Shown one piece after another: positions 20,501 through 30,338 of a DNA stretch of 64,000 nucleotides. Origin of the DNA: Pseudomonas poae (GTDB lineage: Bacteria; Pseudomonadota; Gammaproteobacteria; Pseudomonadales; Pseudomonadaceae); assembly GCA_004000515.1 (NCBI GenBank), contig CP034537.1, positions 1,116,001 through 1,180,000 of the forward strand. Direction: 5' to 3'. The notes under the pieces are model-generated. The model saw only the letters and a program-made list of their open reading frames with translations, made no database searches and was not told the DNA's origin. How positions within the stretch are numbered: position 1 is the stretch's first letter; each line of letters opens with the position of its first letter. The position numbers and the translations under genes are program-made.

Positions 20501-20938
20501 GAAGTTTTCTTCCTAAAGACTCTACTGCAGACGTGAATCAAAGAGCCTGCGAACAAGGTAATTGTGTTTAATGGGTACCCCGACTGACGCCGCTTGGCCA
20601 TCAGGGTCCAAGCCGCAACATCCCGACCTCTTTAAGAACAACAGCATGGGACGAATCTGCGCCATTAATGTCATTTTAATGGCTTAGAGCCATCAAAACC
20701 GTCGCAAATAATGTTGGATCCATTTGGAACTGTCAACGTTTTGTCTTGTCTGCCGCCAAACGGTCACTCGAGGCTCGATTCACGCCATTTATTTGACAGC
20801 GTAAAACCAGCAAAGCCACTTCCGCCGCCTGGTGGACGACCGCTTATTCAGTCATCCCACCGCACAAAAGCCTCTTGCATAAAACCACGCCATCACAATA
20901 ATGAGAGCAATTACCATTTACACATCGGTAGCACGCTC
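20501..20938. promoter_or_regulatory. Divergent promoter region between pelX and the ECF sigma gene
   Basis: 438 bases with no gene. It must hold the pel promoter (leftward) and the sigma-factor promoter (rightward). The right end has a Fur-like box. I see no confident sigma-70 hexamer pair or FleQ/RsmA site by eye. It is AT-richer than its neighbours around 20630-20720. Confidence 0.6.
20897..20915 (+). promoter_or_regulatory. Putative Fur box upstream of the ECF sigma gene
   Basis: AATAATGAGAGCAATTACC matches 13 of 19 positions of the GATAATGATAATCATTATC consensus. It lies 24 bases before the sigma-factor ATG, where Fur would block expression when iron is plentiful. This was matched by eye only. 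Confidence 0.5.
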
Positions 20939-21439
20939 ATGTCGGCCCTTGATCATTCAGCGCTTCATCAGTTGTACAGCGACCACAACAGTTGGCTTAA
21001 AGGCTGGCTGCGGGTACGGCTGGGGAACGCGGCGGATGCGTCTGACCTGGCGCAGGACACCTTCCTGCGTGTGATGACGGCTCGCAACAGCGCGCCGATC
21101 CGTGAGCCGCGTGGCTACCTGAGTGCGATTGCACGTTCGTTGTTGATCGATAAATCCCGCCGTCGCGCCATCGAGCAGGCTTATCTGCAGGCGCTGGCGC
21201 TGCGGCCGGAGCCGGTGGAAGTGTCGCCGGAAGTGCGTTTGTCGATCATTGAAATGCTGGTGTCCATCGACAGCCTGCTGGATGACTTGGGGGTGCGCAC
21301 GCGAGAGATTTTCCTGGCGGTGCAGCTTGAGGGTTTGAACTACGTCGCCGCCGGTGAACGCTTTGGGGTGTCGGTGACCACGGTGAAGAACCATCTGATC
21401 CGCGCCATGACGCAATGCCTGTTGCTGGTCGAGAGCTGA
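20939..21439 (+). CDS. FecI-like ECF sigma factor of a cell-surface signalling system
   Basis: 166 residues. Region 2 (LYSDHNSWLKGWLRVRLGN, DASDLAQDTFLRV) and region 4 (LEGLNYVAAGERFGVSVTTV) are of the FecI/PvdS class. An earlier in-frame ATG exists at 20711, but the 20939 start matches the family length. The stop TGA overlaps the ATG of the anti-sigma gene by one base, so the two are translationally coupled. A Fur-like box lies upstream. It should transcribe the receptor gene when the cognate siderophore binds. Confidence 0.92.
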   Translation: MSALDHSALHQLYSDHNSWLKGWLRVRLGNAADASDLAQDTFLRVMTARNSAPIREPRGYLSAIARSLLIDKSRRRAIEQAYLQALALRPEPVEVSPEVRLSIIEMLVSIDSLLDDLGVRTREIFLAVQLEGLNYVAAGERFGVSVTTVKNHLIRAMTQCLLLVES

Positions 21440-22386
21440 TGCCGCCGTCCCTGGATTTAAAGACGCTTGAAGCCGCCGCCACCTGGTACGTGCAGTTGAA
21501 TGACGGCGAGGCTGACGAGGCACGCACACACGCTTGGCAGGCCTGGTTGCAGGCCTGCCCACAGCACGCGGCGGCGTGGGGGCGAGTCGAAGCGCTGCAA
21601 CAGCAATGGGCAAGGATGCCTCAGCAAGCCGCCCTCTCCGGCCTCGGCGCCGCCCAGAAACAACGCCGTGAGGTGTTGAAGATCCTGAGCATGCTGATGG
21701 CCGTCGGCGCGTGTTCGTGGCTGGCGGTGGAGCAGGTCCCGTACCGCGCCCTGCTGGCCGAGCAACGTACCGGCCCCCGTGAACGTCGCTCGCTGCGCCT
21801 GGATGATGGCACGCAATTGGAGCTGAACGCCGACACGTCGCTGGACATTCTTTTCGACGCCAACCAACGGCTGATCCGGCTCTATCAGGGTGAAATCCGA
21901 GTGCAAACCGCCAAGGATCCAGCCCTGCGGCCGTTCATCGTCACCACAGGCGACGGCAGCATCAAAGCGCTCGGCACGCAGTTCAGTGTTCGTCAATTCG
22001 ACGATCACACCCAGGTCGGCGTGCTGGAGTCCGCGGTTGAAATACGCCCGCGCCGACAACCCGGCCACGTGCTGCGTTTGGAGAGCGGCCAGCAGGTCGC
22101 GTTCGACCGTGATGCCATCCAGGCCCCCTCGGCCTTGCCAGCAGGCTCCACCGCTTGGGTGCATGGCATGTTGAGTGTGGACGACTGGCGCCTGGGGGAT
22201 TTCATTACGGAGCTCAGCCGTTATCGCCCTGGCGTGCTGCGCTGCGACCCGGCGGTGCAAGGCTTGAGCATCTCGGGCGCGTTCCGTATCGACGACACCG
22301 ACACCGTGCTGGAAAACCTGGGCAAATCCCTGCCGGTGAAGGTGCGGTATGTCACCCGCTACTGGGCCACTGTCGAACCCGCGTGA
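21439..22386 (+). CDS. FecR-like anti-sigma factor / signal transducer
   Basis: 315 residues. The cytoplasmic N-terminus is a DUF4880-type sigma-binding domain (AATWYVQLNDGEADEARTHA; HAAAWGRVEALQQQW). One membrane helix follows near residues 78-97 (LKILSMLMAVGACSWLAV). The periplasmic FecR domain begins with RRSLRLDDGTQLELNADTSL and ends in a STN-like C-terminal region (VLRCDPAVQGLSISGAF). It relays the signal from the receptor's N-terminal domain to the sigma factor. It sits between the sigma gene and the receptor. Confidence 0.93.
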   Translation: MPPSLDLKTLEAAATWYVQLNDGEADEARTHAWQAWLQACPQHAAAWGRVEALQQQWARMPQQAALSGLGAAQKQRREVLKILSMLMAVGACSWLAVEQVPYRALLAEQRTGPRERRSLRLDDGTQLELNADTSLDILFDANQRLIRLYQGEIRVQTAKDPALRPFIVTTGDGSIKALGTQFSVRQFDDHTQVGVLESAVEIRPRRQPGHVLRLESGQQVAFDRDAIQAPSALPAGSTAWVHGMLSVDDWRLGDFITELSRYRPGVLRCDPAVQGLSISGAFRIDDTDTVLENLGKSLPVKVRYVTRYWATVEPA

Positions 22387-22487
22387 AAATTGTTGTCGAG
22401 CAACCTTGCTGATTTTGATTCTCATCCGTCAATGACACAAACCGCTATTGCAGCGACTTTCTGCCAGCCCAACGGAAGGATCACCGA

Positions 22488-24898
22488 ATGCCCCCGCTTC
22501 CTCTCTTCGCCAACACGTCCATGACGCGCGCCGTGCGTCTGGCGCTGTTTGGCTTGACCCTCGCCAGCCTACCCGGCCTGGCGTTGATACCAACCCCTGC
22601 GTTGGCACAAACCCAGGCGGCGTACGCCATTCCAGCGGGGCCGCTGGGTAAGGCACTGACGCAATTTGGCGTGCAGGCGGGTGTGACAATTTCGTTCGAC
22701 ACCGAACAGGCTCGACACCTCACCAGCAGCGGTCTGAACGGTTCGTACACCGTTGAAGACGGTCTGGCACGTTTGCTGGCCAACAGCGGCATGCATGCCG
22801 AACGCCAGAGCAACGGCGGCTACATACTGGTCGCAAACGCCGAGCAGAGTGCCTTGCAGTTGGGCGCCACGCAGGTGACCACCAACCAACTCGGTACAGT
22901 GACCGAAGGCACGGGTTCGTATACCCCGGCACCATCGCCACGGCCACACGCCTGGTGCTGACGCCGCGCGAAACGCCGCAGTCGATTTCCGTCGTCACGC
23001 GCCAAGCCATGGACGACTTCGGCCTCAACTCCATCGACGATGTGATGCGCCACACCCCAGGCATCACCGTGTCGACCTACGACAGCGAGCGCACCAACTA
23101 TTACTCGCGCGGTTTCTCCATCAACACTTTCCAGTACGACGGCATCCCGACCCTGCGTGACGCCCAGTATTCCGCCGGCCAGACCCTCACCGATATGGCG
23201 CTGTACGACCGCATCGAAGTGCTCAAGGGCGCCACCGGCCTGCTTACCGGCGCGGGTGGAGTGGGCGGCACGCTCAACCTGATCCGTAAAAAACCGACTG
23301 CCGACTTCCAGGGCAGCATCGAGTTGGGCGCCGGCTCCTGGGACAACTACCGCTCGCAGATCGACGTCAGCGGCCCGTTGACCGAAACCGGCAACATCCG
23401 AGGCCGTGCGGTCGCGGCCTACAACGACAAGCACTCGTTCCTCGATCACTACTCACGCAAGACCAGCGTGTTCTACGGGATTCTTGAGGCCGACCTGGAC
23501 GAAGACACCCTGCTGACCCTCGGCGCCGACTATCAGGACAGCGATCCAAAAGGTTCCAGCTGGACCGGCAGCCGCATGATCTTCGACGCCGAGGGTAAAG
23601 AACTGGACTTGCCACGCTCGTTCAACAACGGCCCGAAATGGGGCTCATGGGCGCAGTACACACGCACCGCCTTCGCCACCTTGGAGCACAGTTTCAGCAA
23701 TGGCTGGGTCGCCAAAGGCCAGTACAACCACCAGATCAACGCCTATCACGCGCCGCTGGGCGCCCTGTCCCAGGACTCGGGCAACCAGAGTTCGCTGTTT
23801 GCACGTAAATACGTGGGCGAAACCACCAGCGACAGCCTCGACGCCTACGCCACCGGGCCCTTTGAACTGTTTGGCCGCGAACACGAACTGGTGCTCGGTC
23901 AGTCGGTGGCCATCAGCACATGGAAGAACAAGGCCTACAACGCCCTGTTTGCCAGCGGCACCAACTCGGCTGATTTCTACACGTGGGATGGCGACATTCC
24001 GGAGCCGGCCTGGGTTAAATATCGCGACTTCGACCAGACCACTCGCCAGACCGGCAGCTACCTCACCAGCCGCTTCAGCGTGACCGACGAAATGCACCTG
24101 CTGCTCGGCGCTCGCTTGGCCAACTATCAAGTCACCGGCAACAGCAAATCCAAGGAAAGCGGCAAAGTCGTGCCTTATGCCGGCCTGACTTACGACCTGA
24201 ACGACAACTTCACCGCCTACACCAGCTACACCGAAATCTTCCAGCCGCAGACTGACTACCGCGACCGCAACGACAAAATGCTCGAGCCGGACGAAGGCAA
24301 AAACTACGAAGTGGGCATCAAGGGTGAGTTCTTCAACGGCGCCCTGAACACCAGCCTCGCCTACTTTGAAGTGCACGAGACCAACCGCCCGGAACTCGAC
24401 ACCTCACCTGGCGCCGCACTGATCAACGACTCGCCCTACTACGGCACCAAGTCCAAGACCAAAGGCTACGAAGCGGAAATCTCCGGCGAACTGGCCACCG
24501 GTTGGCAGTTGCAAGCGGGCTACACCCACAAGATCGCACGCGACGACAACGGCAAAAAAATCGCCACGTGGGAGCCGGAAGATCAGATCAACCTCTACAC
24601 CACTTACAAGCTGACGGGTTCGCTGGACAAACTCACCCTTGGCGGTGGCGCGCGCTGGCAGAGCGAAGGCTGGAAGTCGATCAACAATGCAGGTCTGCGC
24701 CGTTCCGAAGTGCTCACCCAAGACGCGTACTGGTTGGTGGACCTGATGGCGCGCTACCAGATCACCGAGAACCTGTCGGCGACCCTGAACGTCAACAACG
24801 TGTTCGACAAGAACTACTACACCAACATCGGCTTCTACGATTCGGCCTACCCTGGCGACCCACGCAACATGATGGTCACCACGCGCTGGAATTTCTAA
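22488..24898 (+). CDS. TonB-dependent siderophore receptor with N-terminal signalling (STN) domain (one frame break)
   Basis: About 803 residues after repair. A signal peptide ending TPALAQ is followed by an STN domain at about residues 45-118 (AYAIPAGPLGKALTQFGVQA), which contacts the FecR-type protein. The plug domain (ETPQSISVVTRQAMDDFGL, DRIEVLKGATGLLTGAGG) and a 22-strand barrel follow, ending in the outer-membrane signature F at DPRNMMVTTRWNF. Barrel sequence is of the FpvA/FhuE siderophore-receptor type; the substrate cannot be told. The frame breaks at 22924-22927 (CCCC for CCCCC), restoring SYTPGTIATATRLVLTPRE. It is 102 bases downstream of the anti-sigma gene. Confidence 0.93.
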
Positions 24899-24910
24899 CG
24901 CGGGCTAAAT

Positions 24911-24944
24911 GTGGCGAGGGAGCTGGCTCCTTCGCCACACTTTT
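24911..24944. terminator. Palindrome/terminator between receptor and SDR genes
   Basis: The arms GTGGCGAGGGAGC and GCTCCTTCGCCAC form a 13-bp stem with one G-T pair and a 2-base loop, followed by TTTT. It resembles a single REP unit used as a terminator between convergent genes. Confidence 0.65.
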
Positions 24945-24951
24945 ATCCGCA

Positions 24952-25653
24952 CTAGTGACCGGCGCTTTGCCCACCATCGACATGCAAGATCTCGCCGGTC
25001 ACAAACCCGGCGTTTTCCAGGTAGACGATGGCTTGGGCAATATCACTCACTTCGCCCATATGCCCAACCGGGTGTAACTGTCCCAACGCCTCGTGGGTGT
25101 GCTCGCCGTGCATCGGCGTCTTGATAATCCCCGGGCTCACCGCATTTACCCGAATCCCACGCTTGGCGTATTCAATCGCCAGAGATTTGGTCGCCGAATT
25201 CAACCCACCCTTGGTCAGGCTGGCGAGCACCGACGGCACCCCGTCAATGGCATGGTCGACGAGGCTGGTGGTGACGTTGACGATATGGCCGGCACGCTGC
25301 TTCTCCATCTCGGCGACGGCCAGTTGGGTGATGTAGAAAAATCCATTGAGGTTCACCGCCAGCACATTGGCGTAATCCTCCTGGGTATAGGCGGTGAAGG
25401 GTTTGGCGATGAAGATGCCGGCATTGTTGATCAGGCTGTCGATGCGCCCGAACGTGACCAGGGCATCGCGAATGACCCGCTGGGCGGTGGCAGGGTCGGC
25501 GATGTCACCGGCGACCGTGAGGATGTTGGGATCGGTGGATGGCTGGATCGAACGCGAGGTGGCGACCACGCGGTAATCAAGGGCGCGATAGGCCTGGACC
25601 ACGGCGGCGCCGATGCCTTGGGAGGCGCCGGTAATGATAACGACTTTGCTCAT
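24952..25653 (-). CDS. Short-chain dehydrogenase/reductase lacking the usual catalytic tyrosine
   Basis: 233 residues. It has the cofactor motif TGASQGIGAAV, NNAGIF (NNAG), a Ser in NVTTSLVD and a PG-motif VNAVSPGIIKTPMH. The active-site segment reads VPSVLASLTKGGLNS: the Lys is present, but the position four residues before it, normally Tyr, is Ala. I recall an SDR subgroup with this VLASLTKGG pattern, so the substitution may be ancestral. The gene starts 20 bases after the tautomerase stop, suggesting an operon. Oxidoreductase activity is therefore uncertain. Confidence 0.9.
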   Translation of the reverse strand: MSKVVIITGASQGIGAAVVQAYRALDYRVVATSRSIQPSTDPNILTVAGDIADPATAQRVIRDALVTFGRIDSLINNAGIFIAKPFTAYTQEDYANVLAVNLNGFFYITQLAVAEMEKQRAGHIVNVTTSLVDHAIDGVPSVLASLTKGGLNSATKSLAIEYAKRGIRVNAVSPGIIKTPMHGEHTHEALGQLHPVGHMGEVSDIAQAIVYLENAGFVTGEILHVDGGQSAGH

Positions 25654-25673
25654 GATGATGCTCCGTTAGGTGT

Positions 25674-25877
25674 TCAGGCTTGGGACTTGCGGTATTCGGT
25701 GGTGGTGATGCCGGCGTAGCCCCAGTTATCGGTATCGACTTCTTCAATGACGATGTGAGTCAGGTCAGGGCGTTTGTGCAGGACGCGTTCGAGGGTCTCG
25801 GTGAACTCGGCGATGACCTGTGCTTTTTGCTCCGGGGTAACGCCGTCACGGGTGATGCGCAGGCTGACAAAGGGCAT
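25674..25877 (-). CDS. 4-oxalocrotonate tautomerase family protein
   Basis: 67 residues. MPFVSLRITRDGVTPEQKAQ gives Pro-2 (Pro-1 after Met removal), the catalytic base of the tautomerase superfamily. IVIEEVDTDNWGYAG is the conserved second half, as in the small 4-OT/DmpI-like enzymes. It is the first gene of a likely two-gene operon with the SDR. The physiological substrate is unknown. Confidence 0.88.
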   Translation of the reverse strand: MPFVSLRITRDGVTPEQKAQVIAEFTETLERVLHKRPDLTHIVIEEVDTDNWGYAGITTTEYRKSQA

Positions 25878-26088
25878 GGCAGTGGCTCCAATGGCCGGCC
25901 ATCGGGGTGATGGACGGGCGGTGAGGCCAATCTAGAAGTTCACTGCCAGGGGATAAAGGTGGGGCCAGGTACTTCATTAATGACGCGGCGTAACAAGTGC
26001 ATGGCCGGCTGACTGGCTCGTGCCCATCCCGCGTCCAACGTTTTTCTGTATAACGCCGTCACTACTTTTGCGTTGCGAATGGATGCCA

Positions 26089-28110
26089 ATGAACGCGTTG
26101 AAACTGATTGCCCTATTGATCGTCTTCCCTTTATTGCTGGCCGCCACCGGCGCTTGGGAACTACAGCGAATCGACATGGACGCCATGGGTGTTGCCCACG
26201 GCTTGAACCGTGTGCAGCTGTTCCTGGCACCCGGCGTGGTTTTCTTCGGGCTGCTGTCGACCTTGATCGGCGCAGGGGCGCTGGCGTGGATCCACCGCGC
26301 AGGCAAACGGGCGCAGCAGTCGCAAGTGATGCTGATCAGCACGTTCCTGGAGGGGCGACAGCTACTTCCAGGTTGGCTGGTGGGGCATATCGTGACGGTC
26401 TCGGTGGCAGTCGTGCTGGTTTTGGCCTACGAGTGCCTGGCGCTGTGGAAGCAAGAGGGCATATCGAGCTTTGAGGCCAAGCTGGCACTGTTGGCCCTGC
26501 TGGGCGAAGCCTTTTGTCTGTACGGCGTGTGGCTGTTGCTCAAACGATGCCTTGGCTTGCTGAGAATGTTCGAACCGTCGCCACGGCAGATGTTCGGCCA
26601 GTTGGTACGCCCGGACCAGGCGCCTCAATTGTGGCGTCAGGTAGAGGCATGGGCCGGTCAAATGGGCGCGCTACCGCCTGAGCACATCGTGGTGAGTTTG
26701 TCGCCGGGGTTCCATATCACCGCCTGCGACACCGGGTTGTACCCAGAAGGGTTGGCCCTGCAGGGACGCACCTTGCATCTGCCACTGTGCTACCTGGCGC
26801 TGTTGAGTCGTGAGGAAGTCGGCGCCATTGTCGGGCATGAATTGGCACATTTTGTGGGGGACAAGGCCGAGTACAGCCAGCGCTTTCTGCCACTGTTCGA
26901 CGGGGCACGGCGCAACCTGGAAAACCTGGCCGCCAACCTGCAGGAGTGCTCGCCCCTCGAAGCGCGCCTGCTGAAACCTGTGGCGCTGTTCGGCAATCAC
27001 TTCCTGGCTCAAATGCACAACGCCACCCTATCGCTTGGCCACAATCGCCAGTATGAAGCGGACGCAGCGGCCGCGACCCTGGCAGGCAACACCACACTGG
27101 CCTCGGCACTGTTGCGCATGGCCGTGCTCGGCCCGCAGGTCAAGACGTTGCTGGAGACCTATCTCGACTTGAACAAGCACAACTGGCCAGCGGTTGAAGA
27201 CATTGCCTGGCAAGCGATCACCGAGTTGCAGCACCGTGAGTTGAAGCTGTCCAACCACGACCTGATCAACCCCCTGCCCCATCCTACCCACCGTTTACCG
27301 GCCACCGGTGAACGACTCAAGGCACTGGGTGTGCCGGTGCAGGACGTACTGGCCAGCGCAACCCGCAGCACCAGCACGCCCGTGGCGAACGCGGCACTGG
27401 ACGCCTGGTTCAGCGATGCGCTGACACTGTGTCGGCAGCTGTCGGTTGAGCGGGTCACTGCGGCAGTCAATCAAGACACGCAATACACCGAAGAGCTTGA
27501 GACGCTCGCCAACGCCGTCGAAGGCGAGTTCACCTTGCATGAAGGCGCGCGACTCAGAGGCATCGTGATGGTGGCGATCGCGTTGCCGTGCGCCGCGCTG
27601 TTGCTGTTCCTGCTGATGTTGAATGGTTTGGCGCCTGGGCGGTTCAGCGAGGATAAAGTCCTGGCGTTCTGGGTTGCTGCCGGGCTCGCATGCCTGGGTT
27701 TGGTGTGGGGTGCCAGGCTGATCAAACGTTCGCCGCTCGCCGCACTGCGCATCACGCCGGATCACCTGTTCTACAACAACCTGGCGCAACCGTTACCGAT
27801 TCGGGACATTGCCAAAGTGGAGGTGGTGGACAGTGCTGGGCTCTACGTGTTTGTGCATCTGGAACCCGGTGCACCTTGGCCGGCAGCGCGTGCCACAGGT
27901 TTTGGCGTACCCGGCGTGTGGCGTCAGAAGTGGCGCCGCGTACTGACCTTGCGCGCCGAGTACCTGTGTATCGACGGGGAGCGTGTTCACAGCAGCGACG
28001 TGCTGAACCTGCTGGTCGACTACATCAACGCTTCACGAGCCCGCGAGCAATTGCAGCAACAGGCACCACGCGTCCCCAAGGCAGCCACGCAGCGCGGTTT
28101 TTCGGTATAA
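26089..28110 (+). CDS. M48-family membrane zinc metalloprotease, copy 1
   Basis: 673 residues from the ATG at 26089, chosen because the downstream paralogue begins with the same MNALKLI; an ATG two codons earlier is possible. The zinc motif H250-E-L-A-H254 lies in VGHELAHFVGDKAEYSQRFL, and RQYEADAAAA supplies the third-ligand region (E-x3-D). There are about four N-terminal helices (LIALLIVFPLLLAATGAW; LVGHIVTVSVAVVLVLAY) and two near residues 505-560, followed by a PH-like C-terminal domain (LRITPDHLFYNNLAQPLPI). The family is related to HtpX/Ste24-type proteases, but the C-terminal extension is unusual. Substrate unknown. Confidence 0.88.
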   Translation: MNALKLIALLIVFPLLLAATGAWELQRIDMDAMGVAHGLNRVQLFLAPGVVFFGLLSTLIGAGALAWIHRAGKRAQQSQVMLISTFLEGRQLLPGWLVGHIVTVSVAVVLVLAYECLALWKQEGISSFEAKLALLALLGEAFCLYGVWLLLKRCLGLLRMFEPSPRQMFGQLVRPDQAPQLWRQVEAWAGQMGALPPEHIVVSLSPGFHITACDTGLYPEGLALQGRTLHLPLCYLALLSREEVGAIVGHELAHFVGDKAEYSQRFLPLFDGARRNLENLAANLQECSPLEARLLKPVALFGNHFLAQMHNATLSLGHNRQYEADAAAATLAGNTTLASALLRMAVLGPQVKTLLETYLDLNKHNWPAVEDIAWQAITELQHRELKLSNHDLINPLPHPTHRLPATGERLKALGVPVQDVLASATRSTSTPVANAALDAWFSDALTLCRQLSVERVTAAVNQDTQYTEELETLANAVEGEFTLHEGARLRGIVMVAIALPCAALLLFLLMLNGLAPGRFSEDKVLAFWVAAGLACLGLVWGARLIKRSPLAALRITPDHLFYNNLAQPLPIRDIAKVEVVDSAGLYVFVHLEPGAPWPAARATGFGVPGVWRQKWRRVLTLRAEYLCIDGERVHSSDVLNLLVDYINASRAREQLQQQAPRVPKAATQRGFSV

Positions 28111-28140
28111 CCAGGGTCATCGCGTTGTGAACGGACTCCT

Positions 28141-30267
28141 ATGAACGCCCTGAAGCTGATCTTCCTGCTGGTGATTTTCCCGTTGCTGCTGGCCACCTTG
28201 GTGGCTGGGAGCGCCAGCGCGCTGATGAGTCGACCACCGCCGCGATCGACTACCACATCAATGTGGACATCGCTAAACAGCAATTACAGGCGCTGGCGGC
28301 GAAGGATCCGGCGGCAATGGTCGATCTGGTCAATGAAAAGATCAGCGTGCAACTGGCCCTCTCACGGCTGGAAAAAATCGAGACCGAACTGCCCATCGCC
28401 CACCGCGTGAACCGTGCAATGCGCGCCATCGCACCGTGGGTGATCGGCCTGGGATTGCTCGCAGCATTAATAGGCTCGGCTGCATTGCTCGCCACGCGTT
28501 GGGCGGGACACCGCGCGCAGCAATCGCGGGAAAAACTGCTGCAGGTGTTCTCCCTCGGCAGTCGGTTATTGCCCTATGGGTTGGTGAGCCATGTCGTGGC
28601 GATGGCGGCAACCGTTGCGTTGGCCTTGAGCTTCGAAGGCCTGGCGCTGTGGCATATCGGTCGGTTAGGCAGCGGTGAAATCAAGCTGATGGCGGTGCTG
28701 GGGGTGGTCGCTGTGTTCTGCCTATATTCGATCTGGCTGCTGCTCAAGCAATTGCGCTACATGCTGGGCATGTTCAAGGCCGAGCCCCTGGAGATGTTCG
28801 GGTTGGCCGTGACGCCCGAGGACGCGCCAGGGTTATGGAAGCAGGTGAACGAACTGGCCGAGCGATTGGGCGCACTGCCACCGGACCACATCGTGGTGAG
28901 CCTCACCCAAGGTTTTTACGTGACCTCCAGCGACGCTAGCGTCCTGCCCTCTAACACACCACTGCGCGGGCGCACCCTGCATCTGCCATTTCTGCACCTG
29001 GGCTTGCTGAGCCAGGACGAAGTCTGCGCCGTGATCGGCCATGAGCTGGCGCATTTTGCCGGAGAAGACACGGAGTACAGCCAGCGCTTTTTGCCGATCT
29101 ACGATGGCGTGCAGCGTAGCCTCGGTGCGTTGGCACAAACGATGTTGGCCAGCGACGCAATCCAAGGCCGCCTGATGCGCCCTTCATTCAGGTTTGGCGT
29201 GTATTTCATGGAGCACTTCGACCATGCGGTGAACCATTGGAGCCGCGAGCGCGAGCTACTGGCAGACGCCGCTGGCGCGCGATTGGTTGGCAGTGCGGCT
29301 GCCGCTTCGGCGTTATTGCGCGTGTCGGTACTGCATGCGCCCCTGGACAACGCGTTGATCTCGACGTGGGAAAATGCCGCCAAAGCCGATCTGCCCAGCG
29401 CCGTCCTGACAGCGATGCAAGCCGTTGAGCTGCACTTGCCACCTGAGGCGCTGGAGATTCACCAGCCCCACCCCACCGACTCACATCCCTCCAATGGGGA
29501 ACGCCTGCAAGCGCTGCAGGTGACCTTGGAAGACGCGGTGCATAGCGCCGTTCGCGCAGTGGATGCCGAGGCCGCAGATGCGCAAATCGATAGGTATTTC
29601 AGCGCCCCACGCACTGTGCGTGGAGCGTTGTCCCGCGACCTGGTCGACACGTTGGCGTCTGAAGAATCTGCACACACGCATCTGCTGCAAACCCTGGCCA
29701 CCGCGACCGAAGGCGAGCGCAGCTTGCGCGAGGGCGGCCAGTGGCGCGGCGCGCTGATGGCAGTGCTGGGCCTGCCCTTTTGCTGTTGGCTCTGTTTGCC
29801 ATCAGCCGCCCCTGGCTCGCCCCGGAACGCCTGAAAGGCACGCCGCTGTCAGCGCTCGGCGCAGGTGCGTGCCTGGGCATCATTGGGGTGGGTTTTCTAT
29901 GGCTGGGCATCCGGCGCTTCAAGCGCGCACCACAGACCGCATTACGCCTGACGGCTGAGCATTTTGTGTTCAACAACCTGACGCAACCGTTGCCCATCGA
30001 GCATATCGACGACATCACGTTGCAGTTCGCCCAAGGGATCTGGGTGACGGTTCAACTGACGCCCGAGGCACCGTTACCCGAAACACGTAAAACCGCGTTC
30101 GGCGTACCCGGTGTGCGGGTCAACAAGAAGAAACGCCAGCTGATGTTGCAGATGGCGCAACTGTGCATCGACGGTAAAAAATCGAGCCCTACGAAGGGCT
30201 TTCAATGATGCTCGACTACAAAAACGCTGCAATGGCACGCAGGATTTTGCAGCACCGTGAGGACTGA
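28141..30267 (+). CDS. M48-family membrane zinc metalloprotease, copy 2 (three frame breaks)
   Basis: About 709 residues after repair. It is a paralogue of the gene 30 bases upstream, with the same MNALKLI start, the same IGHELAHFAGEDTEYSQRFL zinc motif near residue 301, RERELLADAAGA, and the same C-terminal domain (LRLTAEHFVFNNLTQPLPI). Breaks: near 28219-28222 (one G short; restores GSASAADESTTAA), at 29778-29781 (T4 for T5; restores LGLPLLLLALFAI) and at 30176-30181 (A6 for A7; restores GKKIEPYEGLSMMLDYKNA and the stop at 30265-30267). A terminator follows. Confidence 0.85.
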
Positions 30268-30278
30268 TCCACCGGCAT

Positions 30279-30307
30279 AAAAAACCCCGAACCAGTCGGG
30301 GTTTTTT
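30279..30307. terminator. Bidirectional terminator after the M48 pair and the OprD-family gene
   Basis: Stem CCCCGA / TCGGGG with a 5-base loop, flanked by AAAAAA and TTTTTT. It serves both convergent genes. Confidence 0.88.
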
Positions 30308-30338
30308 ATCGCCTGAATCAGACGCTACACACGATCAC

